From contig CAVTOO010000022.1 in NCBI GenBank assembly GCA_963736355.1, positions 62,001 through 126,000 of the forward strand: a DNA stretch of 64,000 bases, given 5' to 3'. Position 1 is the first letter of the stretch. Each line of letters starts with the position of its first letter. The stretch comes from CAVTOO01 sp963736355. GTDB taxonomy: Bacteria; Pseudomonadota; Alphaproteobacteria; Rhizobiales; Xanthobacteraceae. The position numbers and the translations under genes are program-made. A model generated the notes under the pieces. The model searched no databases and was not told the DNA's origin. It was given only the letters and a program-made list of their open reading frames with translations. This document shows, piece after piece, positions 1-9,933 of this stretch.

Positions 1-1
1 C

Positions 2-652
2 TATTACGACGCGGCGACGAGATCGTTTCCGCAGTCATCGGTCGTGTCGGCGGAAATGCTGCGCCGGGCTGCGATGTGGATCGCCTGGGGCTTTACGGTG
101 CCGGCCATCCTCGCCTTGATTGCCAAGCTCGTGTGGCCGCATCGGCCGCTGCTGATCGGCGGGCGCAATCTCGTCTTCATCGTCGCGACGATGATTTTGG
201 CGGCGGGCATTTTCTCCAACGGCATTTTCAAGAGCCATTGGTCGCGTCCGCGTCCCGTGGCGACGCAGGATTTCGGCGGGGCCTGGGCGTTCAAGCCGTG
301 GTGGGATCCGCGCGGCGATTGTCCGCGTAACTGTTCGTTCTATTCGGGCGAGGCGGCGACTGCGTTCTGGACTCTTGCGCCCGCCGCGCTGGCGCCCATT
401 CCAATACGGCCTCTGGCTTATTTTGCGGCGACGACGTTCGGTCTCGCCACCGGCTATTGGCGCATGACGTTCGGCGGTCACTATGCCAGCGATGTTATCT
501 TCGCCGGCATCGCGACGTTCTTCATCATCTGGCTGACCTACTGGTTCATCTATCGTCGTGCGACGTCACGCGTCACCGACGAAGCGGTCGAGCGCACGCT
601 CACCAATCTGGCGATGGCGATCCGCCGGCGGTTCCGGCGATCCCGCGCATGA
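2..652 (+). CDS. PAP2-superfamily phosphatase, 5' end cut by the window edge
   Basis: The frame is open from base 2 to the TGA at 650-652, so the N-terminus lies outside the window; the first in-window start-like codon is GTG at 44. Counting from it, the three PAP2 phosphatase signatures are present: a KX6RP block (K63 to R70-P71), an SGE block at 101-103 where most family members have SGH, and an R-X5-H-X3-D block (R140, H146, D150). Four or more hydrophobic segments make it an integral membrane protein. The SGE variant is seen in some lipid A / undecaprenyl-type phosphatases, so a lipid phosphate substrate is likely but not provable here. Its stop overlaps the start of the next gene (ATGA at 649-652), so the two are translationally coupled and probably both act on cell-envelope lipids. 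Confidence 0.85.
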   Translation, partial: YYDAATRSFPQSSVVSAEMLRRAAMWIAWGFTVPAILALIAKLVWPHRPLLIGGRNLVFIVATMILAAGIFSNGIFKSHWSRPRPVATQDFGGAWAFKPWWDPRGDCPRNCSFYSGEAATAFWTLAPAALAPIPIRPLAYFAATTFGLATGYWRMTFGGHYASDVIFAGIATFFIIWLTYWFIYRRATSRVTDEAVERTLTNLAMAIRRRFRRSRA

Positions 653-2154
653 CGTCGCGCACGGACGCGTGGCCGCAATCCTTGCCGCTGCTCGTAGCAC
701 TCCTGGTCGCGCTGACCGCAGTGCGCATCATCGGTCTCTATTTTTCCGCTGCCGATCTTTTTTTCGACGAGGCGCAATACTGGGACTGGTCGCGCTCCCT
801 CGCCTTCGGATATTTTTCGAAGCCGCCGTTTCTCGCCTGGACCATCCGTGCGGCGACCGAAGTGTGCGGCCATTCCGAGGTCTGCATTCGCGCGCCGGCG
901 GCGCTGATTCATTTCGGCACGACGATCGTCACCTATTTCATCGCGCTGCGGCTCTATAATGCGCGCGTCGCGTTCTGGAGCGCGTTGTGTCTTGCGCTCG
1001 GGCCGGGCACGATCTTCTCCAGCCGGATTATTTCGACGGATGTGCCGCTGCTGTTCTTCTGGGCGCTGGCGCTGCTGGCCTTCGTCAGGCTGATCGATAC
1101 GCCGCAGGGGCGCAGCGCATGGCGCTGGAGCGTGACGCTGGGTGTCGCGCTCGGCCTCGGCCTTCTGTCCAAATATGCCATGGCCTATTTCTTTCTCGGC
1201 GTCGCACTCGCAGCCCTTGTCGATGAGCGCGTGCGGCTGTTGATGCGACGGCCCTTCTGGTGGGTCGCGGTCGCGCTGGCGCTTGTTCTGCTTGCCCCCA
1301 ACATTGCGTGGAACGCCGCCAACGAGTTCGCCACGCTGCGCCACACCGGCGACAACATCGAAGGCAGCGGCTTGCGTTTCAGCATCGTCGGCGCCCTCGA
1401 ATTTGTCGCCGCGCAGTTCGGCGTCATGGGGCCGATCATGTTTGCCGTCTTCCTCGTGCTGCTGGTGCGGCCGTCATGGATCGTGTTCGAGAAAGCCGAC
1501 CGGCTGATGATCGCGTTCGCGCTGCCGCCGCTGGTGCTGGTCACCATCGTCGGGTTTGCCACCAAGGCGTTCGCGAACTGGGCGGCGCCGTCGATCATTT
1601 CGCTCACTATCGTTGCGGTCGCCATGCTGGTGCGGCGCATGGAATTTCGCTGGCTCACTGCGACGGTCATCATCGGCGTCGTCGTGCAGGCCGTGTTGCC
1701 GGTCGCCGATGCCAACGCCAAACGCATCAGCCTGCCGTTCTTGAAAAGCCCCGATATCTACGCCCGCACCGTCGGGTGGCGCGCGCTGTCGGACGTCATC
1801 GGCGCGCGTGCGAAGGAAAATGGCGCGCGCGTCATCGCCGCCGAGCAGCGCGATACCATTGCCGCGCTGGTTTATTATTTGCGCGACACCAATTTTGAGG
1901 TGGTGTCGTGGCCTTCGACCACCCTGCGCGACCATCACTTCAATCTCTCGCGGCCGCTACGCGCCAATGCGCCGGAGCCGGTGCTCTTCGTCACTTATTG
2001 CGGCTTGCCCAGGCGGCTTGAAGCGCAGTTCTCGCGGGTCGAGCCGCTGCCCGCGGCCGAGGCGCCGGCCGGGCCGCATACGCGCCGCAGCTCCTTTCTG
2101 TTCAGGCTGTCCGGCAGCAAGGGGAATGTCGCGCCGCTGGGGCCCTGCGCCTGA
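649..2154 (+). CDS. ArnT-like glycosyltransferase family 39 membrane protein
   Basis: A 501-residue polytopic protein with about ten hydrophobic segments. Near the N-terminus a first transmembrane helix is followed by the acidic pair D40-E41 (context FFDEAQYWDW), the catalytic feature of GT-C fold glycosyltransferases such as ArnT and protein mannosyltransferases (PMT_2 domain). Family members transfer a sugar from a polyprenyl-phosphate donor to lipid A or another envelope acceptor on the periplasmic face. The start ATG at 649 overlaps the upstream PAP2 stop. The pairing of a PAP2 lipid phosphatase and a GT39 enzyme suggests lipid A or lipid-carrier modification; the exact substrate is inference. 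The C-terminal soluble part (from about residue 370) is the periplasmic region typical of the family. Confidence 0.85.
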   Translation: MTSRTDAWPQSLPLLVALLVALTAVRIIGLYFSAADLFFDEAQYWDWSRSLAFGYFSKPPFLAWTIRAATEVCGHSEVCIRAPAALIHFGTTIVTYFIALRLYNARVAFWSALCLALGPGTIFSSRIISTDVPLLFFWALALLAFVRLIDTPQGRSAWRWSVTLGVALGLGLLSKYAMAYFFLGVALAALVDERVRLLMRRPFWWVAVALALVLLAPNIAWNAANEFATLRHTGDNIEGSGLRFSIVGALEFVAAQFGVMGPIMFAVFLVLLVRPSWIVFEKADRLMIAFALPPLVLVTIVGFATKAFANWAAPSIISLTIVAVAMLVRRMEFRWLTATVIIGVVVQAVLPVADANAKRISLPFLKSPDIYARTVGWRALSDVIGARAKENGARVIAAEQRDTIAALVYYLRDTNFEVVSWPSTTLRDHHFNLSRPLRANAPEPVLFVTYCGLPRRLEAQFSRVEPLPAAEAPAGPHTRRSSFLFRLSGSKGNVAPLGPCA

Positions 2155-2250
2155 GCGGAATTGCGCCGCAAGGCGGGTTTCCTCGTCGTCGCGTTCATGC
2201 TCTATAGTCCGCCGCAACAACCTTATCGCCCTATCGATCGCGGGAATTCC

Positions 2251-3483
<1,233 letters not shown>

Positions 3484-3610
3484 CTGTCGATCGACCGAGG
3501 CTGTCCGACGGTGAGCCTCGACCAGGCGCGCAGTGCCGTCATCGTAGGCGAGATTTGGCCGGGCCGTACGCCCTCGCCATGACGGAGAATGCACCAAACT
3601 CACAACAAAC

Positions 3611-3646
3611 AAAAAAAAGAGCGCGGATCACTCCGCGCTCTTTGTC
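3611..3646. terminator. hairpin terminator between convergent argG and OmpA-domain gene
   Basis: A 9-bp stem (GAGCGCGGA / TCCGCGCTC, 3619-3627 with 3632-3640) is flanked by an A-run on the left and a T-rich stretch on the right, so it can work as an intrinsic terminator on both strands, best for the minus-strand OmpA-domain gene that stops at 3662. Confidence 0.8.
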
Positions 3647-3661
3647 GTTTAGCGGCGTCGC

Positions 3662-5637
3662 TTATTGCGGCGGCGGCAGTCCTGCAGGCGGCGCGCCGAC
3701 CGTCGTGTTCTGCCCCGTCAACAGCGGCGTGATGCGGCGAAGGCTGACGCGCCGGTTGATCAGTTCGGGGCCGTCGGTCTGCACCTTCAGATACTGCTCG
3801 CCATAGCCCTGGCTGGTCAGGTTTTCCGGCGGCACCTGGAACTGCTCGGTCAGGATCGCCGCGACGGCTTCGGCGCGACGGTCCGACAGGGACAGGTTGT
3901 CTTCCGGTGTGCCGACCGCGTCGGTGTGGCCTTCGATCAGGAACACTTCGCGCGGATTGCGCTGGATGGCCTGATTGATGCCATTGGCGATGTTCTGCAG
4001 TTTCGCTGCTTGCTCCGGCGTGATCTCCCACGATCCCGTCTCGAACGTGACCGTGTTGATATCGACGCGGGGCATGCGGTCGCGGACGCTGGGCGAATAC
4101 CTGACTTCGTCCAGCGTGTAGCGGCGTTCGATGCGTTCCACCGGCGGCGCGATCAGCGTCTGGTAGAGCAGCTCCGGCGGCGCGTCCTCATAGTCGACGA
4201 TATAGCGCTCCTGCGGGATGCGGATGAGCGGCGGCGGCAGCATCACGAAGTAGCCGCCGATCCCGCGCGGACCGCGGAACGAGTTGTCGATGATGATGAT
4301 CTCGCGTCCTCGCTGATCGCGGCGGATACGCCGCAACAGCTGACCGTCGCGACCGACGACGGTAATGATCTGCGAACCATCCGGCCGCAGCACCACGGTG
4401 CGCGTTTCTGCGCCGCGTTGCTGCACCTGCACGTCACGCGCGCCGATGCGGAAGCGATCGACTTCGTTATGACGCACAATCGACTGACCGTTCGGATCGC
4501 GAACGATCACCCGGCCCGGCTCGCGGATAATCGTGCGTCCGCCTTCGACGGTCTCGCGTCGCTGGCCACGGAAATCCTCAAGCCGCTGACGTCCCGCGAT
4601 CGGCGCAGCATTGGGCTGTCCCGGCGCGAGCGTGACTGGCGGAGGAGGCAGTGGCGCAGTGACGGTCGGCGCGACCGGCGCACGTCGTGCGCTGCCGGCC
4701 GTACCCGGCATCACGGTGCCCACTGGCGGCGGAGCGCCGGGAGGCGTGGCTGATGCGCCGGGCGGAGGCGAGCCAACTCCACTCTGACCAGGTCCGCCGC
4801 GTCGAATCGCCGGAGGTGCGCCGGGCGGCAGAGCAGGCGGAGGCGGTGCGACACCAGCAGGAGGCGTCGCGGGCGCAGCACCGATCGGCGGCGGAGGCGC
4901 AGACGGAGCCGCACCCGCCGGCGGTGCCGGGGGACGCGGTATCGGAGCGCCTGACGGAGCCGGTGGCGGCGCATTTCCTGCACCTGCGGGCGGAGGCGGC
5001 GACTGAGCACCCGGAGGCGGCGGTGTCGGCGCTCCCGGAGGCGGTGCCACGCGCGGCGCAGGCGGAGGCGCTGCGTTCACAGGCGGTTGAGGCGCAGCGG
5101 CCGGGGGCGGTGCTGGCTGATTCGGTGCGGCCGGCGGCGGTGCGACGCGGGGCGGCGCAGCCTGAGGCGGCGGCGGAGGCGGAGCCTGTCGCTGAACCGG
5201 GGGTGCCGGCGGCGGAGCAGGCGGCATCGGGCGCTGAATCTGCGCAGGCGGCGGCGGCGGCGGCGGAGCCTGCCGTTGCACAGGCGGGGCGGCGGAGGCG
5301 GCGGGGCCTGACGCTGAACCGGCGGTGGCGGCGGCGGCGGTGCTGCGCGCGGCGGCGGAGGTGGCGGCGGTGCAGCCCGCGGCGGCGGGGGTGGAGGCGG
5401 TGCTGCCCGCGGCGGCGGAGGCGGAGGCGGTGCTGCGCGCGGAGGCGCGGCCTGCGGCGGTGCAGCCTTCGGTTGAGCCTTCTGCTTGGCGGCTTCTTCC
5501 GGCGTCAGCGCCGGTGCCTGCGCAACGATGATGTTGCCTTCGCGCGCCTGCGGCACGTTGCCGAAGATCAGCAGCGCTGGCACGGCGACCCCGGCGAGGA
5601 GCGCGAGACGCAAGGCCCGGTTCGAAACGATCGTCAT
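3662..5637 (-). CDS. proline-rich OmpA-family outer-membrane/peptidoglycan-associated protein (frameshifted as read)
   Basis: The start ATG at 5637 opens with a signal peptide (TIVSNRALRLALLAGVAV... VVAQA), followed by a roughly 250-residue Ala/Pro-rich segment with repeated RAAPPPPPPP and VQRQAPPPPPP units. A middle region carries NAAPIAGRQRLEDFRGQRRE and VRDPNGQSIVRHNEVDRFRI, and a C-terminal OmpA domain contains FETGSWEI, EGHTDAVG and NLSLSDRRAEAV, the peptidoglycan-binding signature. The frame changes at about 5275-5290 inside a C/G run, so the reading frame of the signal peptide does not continue into the OmpA domain without a net -1 (or +2) correction. The repeat text continues seamlessly across that point, so the gene is probably intact in the cell. 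Likely role: outer-membrane to cell-wall tether spanning the periplasm. Confidence 0.8.
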
Positions 5638-5832
5638 CTATGTTCCTTTTTCTGGCGTAGCTTCGCCTGAAGCCTAACGCCGTCGGTGCCGTAAAGTTTC
5701 ATCCTTGCAAACTTGAACGCAGCTTGAATGGTGTGTGGCCGAACAAAGGCGACGCAGGTCGGGATGAAGGCACGACGAATCAGCGACGCGTCAATGTGAA
5801 GCCGCTGCGGTGCAACGTCCATAGCCGCTCGT

Positions 5833-6207
5833 TCACGCCGGCTTGTGACAGACCGCTTCGATATTGTGCCCGTCCGGATCGATGACGAAGGCGCCGTAAT
5901 AGTTGGCGTGGTAGTGCGGACGAAGGCCCGGCGCGCCATTGTCCTTGCCGCCGGCTGCAAGCGCGGCCTTGTAGAAAGCATCGACCGCGGCGCGCTCGTC
6001 GGCGAGAATCGCGGCGTGGACGTGGCCCTTCACGTCCTCCTGGCCGATCCAGAAATCCGGTTTGCCGTCGCGGCCGAAGCCCGCCGCTTTTCCGTACTCC
6101 GGTGGCGCCTCCATGATCAGCGTGTAGCCGAGCGGCGCCAGCGCCTTGAGATAGAATTCCTTCGCGCGCGCATAGTCGGACACGGGAAAGCCGATGTGGT
6201 CGATCAT
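5833..6207 (-). CDS. VOC (glyoxalase/bleomycin-resistance fold) family protein
   Basis: A 124-residue single-domain VOC protein. The N-terminus MIDHIGFPVSDYARAKEFY is the typical first beta-alpha-beta unit with a metal-ligand His at residue 4, and the end (YGAFVIDPDGHNIEAVCH) has the conserved D-P-D-G-x-N-I-E motif with the distal Glu ligand. These are small metal-dependent lyases, dioxygenases or resistance proteins; the substrate cannot be told from sequence. It lies directly downstream of sdhB. Its Shine-Dalgarno AGGAGG is embedded in the hairpin that looks like the sdh terminator (see separate entry), so expression may depend on read-through. Confidence 0.85.
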   Translation of the reverse strand: MIDHIGFPVSDYARAKEFYLKALAPLGYTLIMEAPPEYGKAAGFGRDGKPDFWIGQEDVKGHVHAAILADERAAVDAFYKAALAAGGKDNGAPGLRPHYHANYYGAFVIDPDGHNIEAVCHKPA

Positions 6208-6235
6208 GAAAAAGCCTCCTGCAATGGCAGGAGGC
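6208..6235 (-). terminator. sdh operon terminator hairpin containing the SD of the next gene
   Basis: Read on the minus strand, a perfect 9-bp stem (GCCTCCTGC / GCAGGAGGC) with a 4-base loop is followed by TTTTTC and then the ATG at 6207. It has the form of an intrinsic terminator 43 bases after the sdhB stop. The 3' arm is also an ideal AGGAGG Shine-Dalgarno at correct spacing to the VOC gene start. Confidence 0.8.
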
Positions 6236-6278
6236 TATCATGGATCAGCATTGGCGCGGATGTGTGTCGCGGTCTTGA

Positions 6279-7058
6279 TTAAACCTGCCGCTCCACCATC
6301 TTCAGCTTCAACTCCGCGATGGCTTCCGACGGGTTCAGTCCCTTCGGGCACGCCTTGGCGCAGTTCATGATGGTGTGGCAGCGATACAGCCGGAACGGAT
6401 CTTCGAGATTGTCGAGACGCTCGCCGGTCGCCTCGTCGCGCGAATCCTGCACCCAGCGATTGGCCTGCAACAGCGCGGCCGGCCCAAGGAAGCGCTCGGG
6501 ATTCCACCAATAGCTCGGGCATGAGGTCGAGCAGCAGGCGCACAGAATGCATTCGTAAAGACCGTCGAGCTTCTCGCGATCTTCCTTGCTCTGCTTCCAT
6601 TCCTTCTGCGGCGTCGGCGTCACCGTCTTCAGCCACGGCTCGATGGACGCGTACTGCGCGTAGAAATTGGTCAGGTCGGGCACAAGATCCTTCACCACCG
6701 GCTGATGCGGCAGCGGGCTCACCTTCACCGCGCCGTCGACCTCATCCATCGCGCGCGTGCAGGCGAGCGTGTTCTGGCCGTCGATGTTCATGGCGCAGGA
6801 GCCGCACACGCCTTCGCGGCAGGAGCGGCGGAAGGTCAGAGTCGGATCGATGTTGTTCTTGATCCAGATCAGCCCGTCGAGAATCATCGGGCCGCAATCC
6901 TTGGTATCGACGAAATAAGTGTCGATGTGCGGATTGGCGCCGTCGTCCGGATTCCAGCGATAAACCTGATACTCGCGCAGCGCGCCTTGGTCGGCGGGCT
7001 TGGGCCACGTCTTGCCTTCGGTGACCTTCGAATTTCTCGGCAGTGTGAATTCGACCAT
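6279..7058 (-). CDS. sdhB: succinate dehydrogenase iron-sulfur subunit
   Basis: A 259-residue Fe-S subunit of complex II, passing electrons from the SdhA flavin to quinone. All three cluster motifs are visible: the 2Fe-2S cysteines in CREGVCGSC plus the downstream TLAC, then CILCACCSTSCPSYWW and CHTIMNCAKACPKGLNP for the 4Fe-4S and 3Fe-4S centres. The start ATG at 7058 lies 19 bases after the sdhA stop, in the operon sdhC-sdhD-sdhA-sdhB, all on the minus strand. The length is normal for alphaproteobacteria. Confidence 0.98.
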   Translation of the reverse strand: MVEFTLPRNSKVTEGKTWPKPADQGALREYQVYRWNPDDGANPHIDTYFVDTKDCGPMILDGLIWIKNNIDPTLTFRRSCREGVCGSCAMNIDGQNTLACTRAMDEVDGAVKVSPLPHQPVVKDLVPDLTNFYAQYASIEPWLKTVTPTPQKEWKQSKEDREKLDGLYECILCACCSTSCPSYWWNPERFLGPAALLQANRWVQDSRDEATGERLDNLEDPFRLYRCHTIMNCAKACPKGLNPSEAIAELKLKMVERQV

Positions 7059-7077
7059 GGCGTGATCCTAACCGACC

Positions 7078-8898
7078 TTAGTAAACGCGAGCTTTCGGCT
7101 CGATATACTGCACTTCGTTCGACATCGTGTAGGCGTGCACCGGCCGGTCGCCGATGGTCACGTTACCCTTGCCGTCGATCCAGGCGAGCGTGTGCTTCAT
7201 CCAGTTCTTGTCGTCGCGCTCGGAGAAGTCCTCGCGCGCGTGGGCGCCGCGGCTCTCGGTGCGGTTCAGTGCCGAATCCATGGTGACCACGGCCTGGCCG
7301 ATCAGATTGTCGAGTTCGAGCGACTCGATCAGATCCGAATTCCAGATCAGCGAGCGGTCGGTGACGCCGATATCGCTCATGCCGGCGTAAACGTCGTGGA
7401 TCAGCTTGTGGCCTTCCTGCAGAATTTCGCCGGTGCGGAACACCGCGCAATTGGTCTGCATCACCTTCTGCATCTTCATGCGCAGCTGCGCGGTCGGCGA
7501 ACCGCCCTTGGCGTTGCGGAAATGATCGAGCCGCGACAGCGCGAGATCGTCGGAGCCCTTCGGCAGCTCCGTCTGCTTGGCGTTCGGCGTCAGCTTCTCG
7601 GCGCAGCGCAGCGCCGCGGCGCGACCGAACACGACAAGGTCGATCAGCGAATTGGAGCCCAGGCGATTTGCGCCATGCACCGACACGCAGGCGGCTTCGC
7701 CGATCGCCATCAGGCCCGGCACCACCGAATTGTCGTCGCCGCCCTTCTTGGTCAGAACTTCGGCGTGATAATTCGTCGGGATGCCGCCCATGTTGTAATG
7801 CACGGTCGGCACGATCGGGATCGGCTCGCGCGTCACATCGACACCGGCGAAGATGCGCGCGGATTCGGAGATGCCCGGCAGGCGTTCCTGCAGCACCTTC
7901 GGATCGAGATGGTCGAGGTGCAGGAAGATGTGGTCCTTGTTCTTGCCGACGCCGCGGCCTTCGCGGATCTCGATGGTCATCGCGCGCGAGACGACATCGC
8001 GCGAGGCCAGATCCTTGGCGGAGGGCGCATAGCGCTCCATGAAGCGCTCGCCTTCGGAATTGACGACATAGCCGCCTTCGCCGCGCGCGCCTTCGGTGAT
8101 CAGGCAGCCCGAGCCGTAAATGCCGGTCGGGTGGAACTGGATGAACTCCATGTCCTGCAGCGGCAGGCCGGCGCGCAGCACCATCGCATTGCCGTCGCCG
8201 GTGCAGGTGTGCGCCGAGGTGCAGGAGAAGTAGGCGCGGCCATAGCCGCCGGTCGCCAGAATCGTCTGCTGTCCGCGGAAGCGATGCAGCGTGCCGTCGT
8301 CGAGCTTGATGGCGATAACGCCGCGGCAGGCGCCGTCTTCCATGATCAGGTCGATGGCGAAATATTCGATGAAGAACTGCGCCGAATGACGCAGCGCCTG
8401 GCCATACATCGTGTGCAGCATGGCGTGGCCGGTGCGGTCGGCGGCGGCGCAGGTGCGCTGCGCCTGGCCCTTGCCGAATTCGGTGGTCATGCCGCCGAAC
8501 GGGCGCTGATAGATCTTGCCGTCTTCGGTGCGCGAGAACGGCACGCCCCAGTGCTCAAGCTCGTACACGGCGTCCGGCGCGTGCCGCACCATGTATTCGA
8601 TGGCGTCCTGGTCGCCGAGCCAGTCCGACCCCTTGACGGTGTCGTACATGTGCCAGCGCCAATTATCCTCATGCATGTTGCCGAGCGACGCCGAGATGCC
8701 GCCTTGCGCCGCAACCGTGTGCGAGCGGGTCGGAAACACCTTGGTGATGCAGGCGGTGCTGAGCCCCGCCTCGCTGCAGCCCACCACCGCGCGCAGTCCG
8801 GCGCCGCCGGCGCCGACGACGATCACGTCGAACTGGTGGTCCTCGATCGGATAGGCGCGGCCGTTGAAGGAAGGCGCGCCGTTGCCGGCTCCGGCCAT
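7078..8898 (-). CDS. sdhA: succinate dehydrogenase flavoprotein subunit
   Basis: A 606-residue catalytic flavoprotein of complex II, oxidising succinate to fumarate on the inner face of the membrane. The Rossmann FAD motif VVGAGGAGLRA lies at about residues 27-37. The covalent-FAD histidine H60 sits in SHTVAAQGG, and the active-site stretch GCLITEGARGEGGYV and the family C-terminus (TMSNEVQYIEPKARVY) are present. The start ATG is two bases after the sdhD stop, so translation is closely coupled. No oddities. Confidence 0.98.
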   Translation of the reverse strand: MAGAGNGAPSFNGRAYPIEDHQFDVIVVGAGGAGLRAVVGCSEAGLSTACITKVFPTRSHTVAAQGGISASLGNMHEDNWRWHMYDTVKGSDWLGDQDAIEYMVRHAPDAVYELEHWGVPFSRTEDGKIYQRPFGGMTTEFGKGQAQRTCAAADRTGHAMLHTMYGQALRHSAQFFIEYFAIDLIMEDGACRGVIAIKLDDGTLHRFRGQQTILATGGYGRAYFSCTSAHTCTGDGNAMVLRAGLPLQDMEFIQFHPTGIYGSGCLITEGARGEGGYVVNSEGERFMERYAPSAKDLASRDVVSRAMTIEIREGRGVGKNKDHIFLHLDHLDPKVLQERLPGISESARIFAGVDVTREPIPIVPTVHYNMGGIPTNYHAEVLTKKGGDDNSVVPGLMAIGEAACVSVHGANRLGSNSLIDLVVFGRAAALRCAEKLTPNAKQTELPKGSDDLALSRLDHFRNAKGGSPTAQLRMKMQKVMQTNCAVFRTGEILQEGHKLIHDVYAGMSDIGVTDRSLIWNSDLIESLELDNLIGQAVVTMDSALNRTESRGAHAREDFSERDDKNWMKHTLAWIDGKGNVTIGDRPVHAYTMSNEVQYIEPKARVY

Positions 8899-8900
8899 GT

Positions 8901-9293
8901 TTAGACTCCCGAAGACAGTTTCAAGATTGCGTAAAGCGAGGCGAGCGCCACCGCGCTCGAGAAGAAGATGTTTGCGATGATCGCGACGAGCTTGATTTTC
9001 TCGTCATGCACATAGTCTTCGATGATGACCTGCATGCCGATCTTCATGTGCAGCACGCCGGCAATGATGAACAGCGCGAACACGATGGCCACCAGCGGCG
9101 AGCCGAGGATCTGCGCAGTGGCGGCGTGGTTGCGGCCGGCCAGCGACAAAACGATGATGATGACGGGGATAGTCAGCAGCGCGGTCGCGACTGCGGTGAG
9201 GCGCTGACGCCAGAAATCGGACGTGCCCGAACGCGCCGAGCCGAGATTGCGAACGCGGCCGAGCGGCGTGCGCATGGAGTCTTGCTTGCTCAT
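8901..9293 (-). CDS. sdhD: succinate dehydrogenase membrane anchor subunit
   Basis: A 130-residue membrane anchor of complex II with three hydrophobic helices. The helix 2 stretch (VLHMKIGMQVIIEDYVHDEKI) contains the histidine expected to ligate heme b and the D-Y pair involved in quinone binding. The ATG at 9293 overlaps the sdhC stop (ATGA). The frame is open further upstream, but that extension lacks membrane character and overlaps sdhC, so the coupled ATG was chosen. Confidence 0.95.
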   Translation of the reverse strand: MSKQDSMRTPLGRVRNLGSARSGTSDFWRQRLTAVATALLTIPVIIIVLSLAGRNHAATAQILGSPLVAIVFALFIIAGVLHMKIGMQVIIEDYVHDEKIKLVAIIANIFFSSAVALASLYAILKLSSGV

Positions 9294-9703
9294 CGTCCGC
9301 CTCCCATCGCGTAGCCGATGATCCAGAGGATCACGGTGATGCTGAGCGAACCGATGAGCGCTGCGCGCGTCAGCCATTCGCGCTCGCTCGGGCCGAAGCC
9401 GTAGCCGAGATCCCAGACGAAATGGCGAAGGCCCGAGAGAAGATGATGCACCAGCGCCCAGGTGTAGCCGAACAGGATGAACCGGCCGACGAAGCTGCCC
9501 ATGAAGCCCTGCATCGTGGCGAAGGCGGTCGGGCCGGAGGCGGTGGCCAGCAGCCACCAGGCGACCAGCAGGGTGCCGGCATAGAGCGCCGCCCCGGTGG
9601 CACGATGGATGATCGACATCGCCATCGTCAGCGTCCAGCGATAGATCTGCAAATGCGGGGAAATCGGCCGTTCTGCGGGAGATTTCGGGGTCGTGGAAGT
9701 CAT
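9290..9703 (-). CDS. sdhC: succinate dehydrogenase cytochrome b556 subunit
   Basis: A 137-residue heme b / quinone-binding anchor of complex II and first gene of the operon. The motif RPISPHLQIYRWTLTMAMSI followed by HRATGAALY is the SdhC signature, and HHLLSGLRHFVWD holds the heme-ligand His. Three transmembrane helices follow. ATG 9703 gives the normal N-terminus; the open frame upstream is not family-like. The 230-base gap to the divergent TSUP gene (9704-9933) must hold the operon promoter, though no strong consensus was identified there. Confidence 0.96.
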   Translation of the reverse strand: MTSTTPKSPAERPISPHLQIYRWTLTMAMSIIHRATGAALYAGTLLVAWWLLATASGPTAFATMQGFMGSFVGRFILFGYTWALVHHLLSGLRHFVWDLGYGFGPSEREWLTRAALIGSLSITVILWIIGYAMGGGR

Positions 9704-9933
9704 CGATGGGACGCCATGATGGGAGCGCTGGGCAAGGTCGCCGGTTGCCTGAGGAAAATCGATGCGGCGGCCCTTTTTAGGGATTCCAATCAAGCGGTGC
9801 AACGCCCAATTAGCTCGACCAAATGCATAGCGCGATAGCGCTTGACTAAACGCTAACGCCGAACCAAAGCCTGCACTGGCAGCGATTTCTGCCGTCCCTT
9901 TGCGGTCTCAGGCCGCTTCACCGGACACACGCG

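Noticed and set aside
4687..5670. A 327-codon Ala/Glu-rich plus-strand frame
   Set aside because: It is the complement of the proline repeat of the OmpA-domain gene; the repeat DNA keeps all frames open.
7135..8904. A 589-codon open frame on the plus strand
   Set aside because: Antisense shadow of sdhA with His/Arg/Ala-biased composition and no motif.
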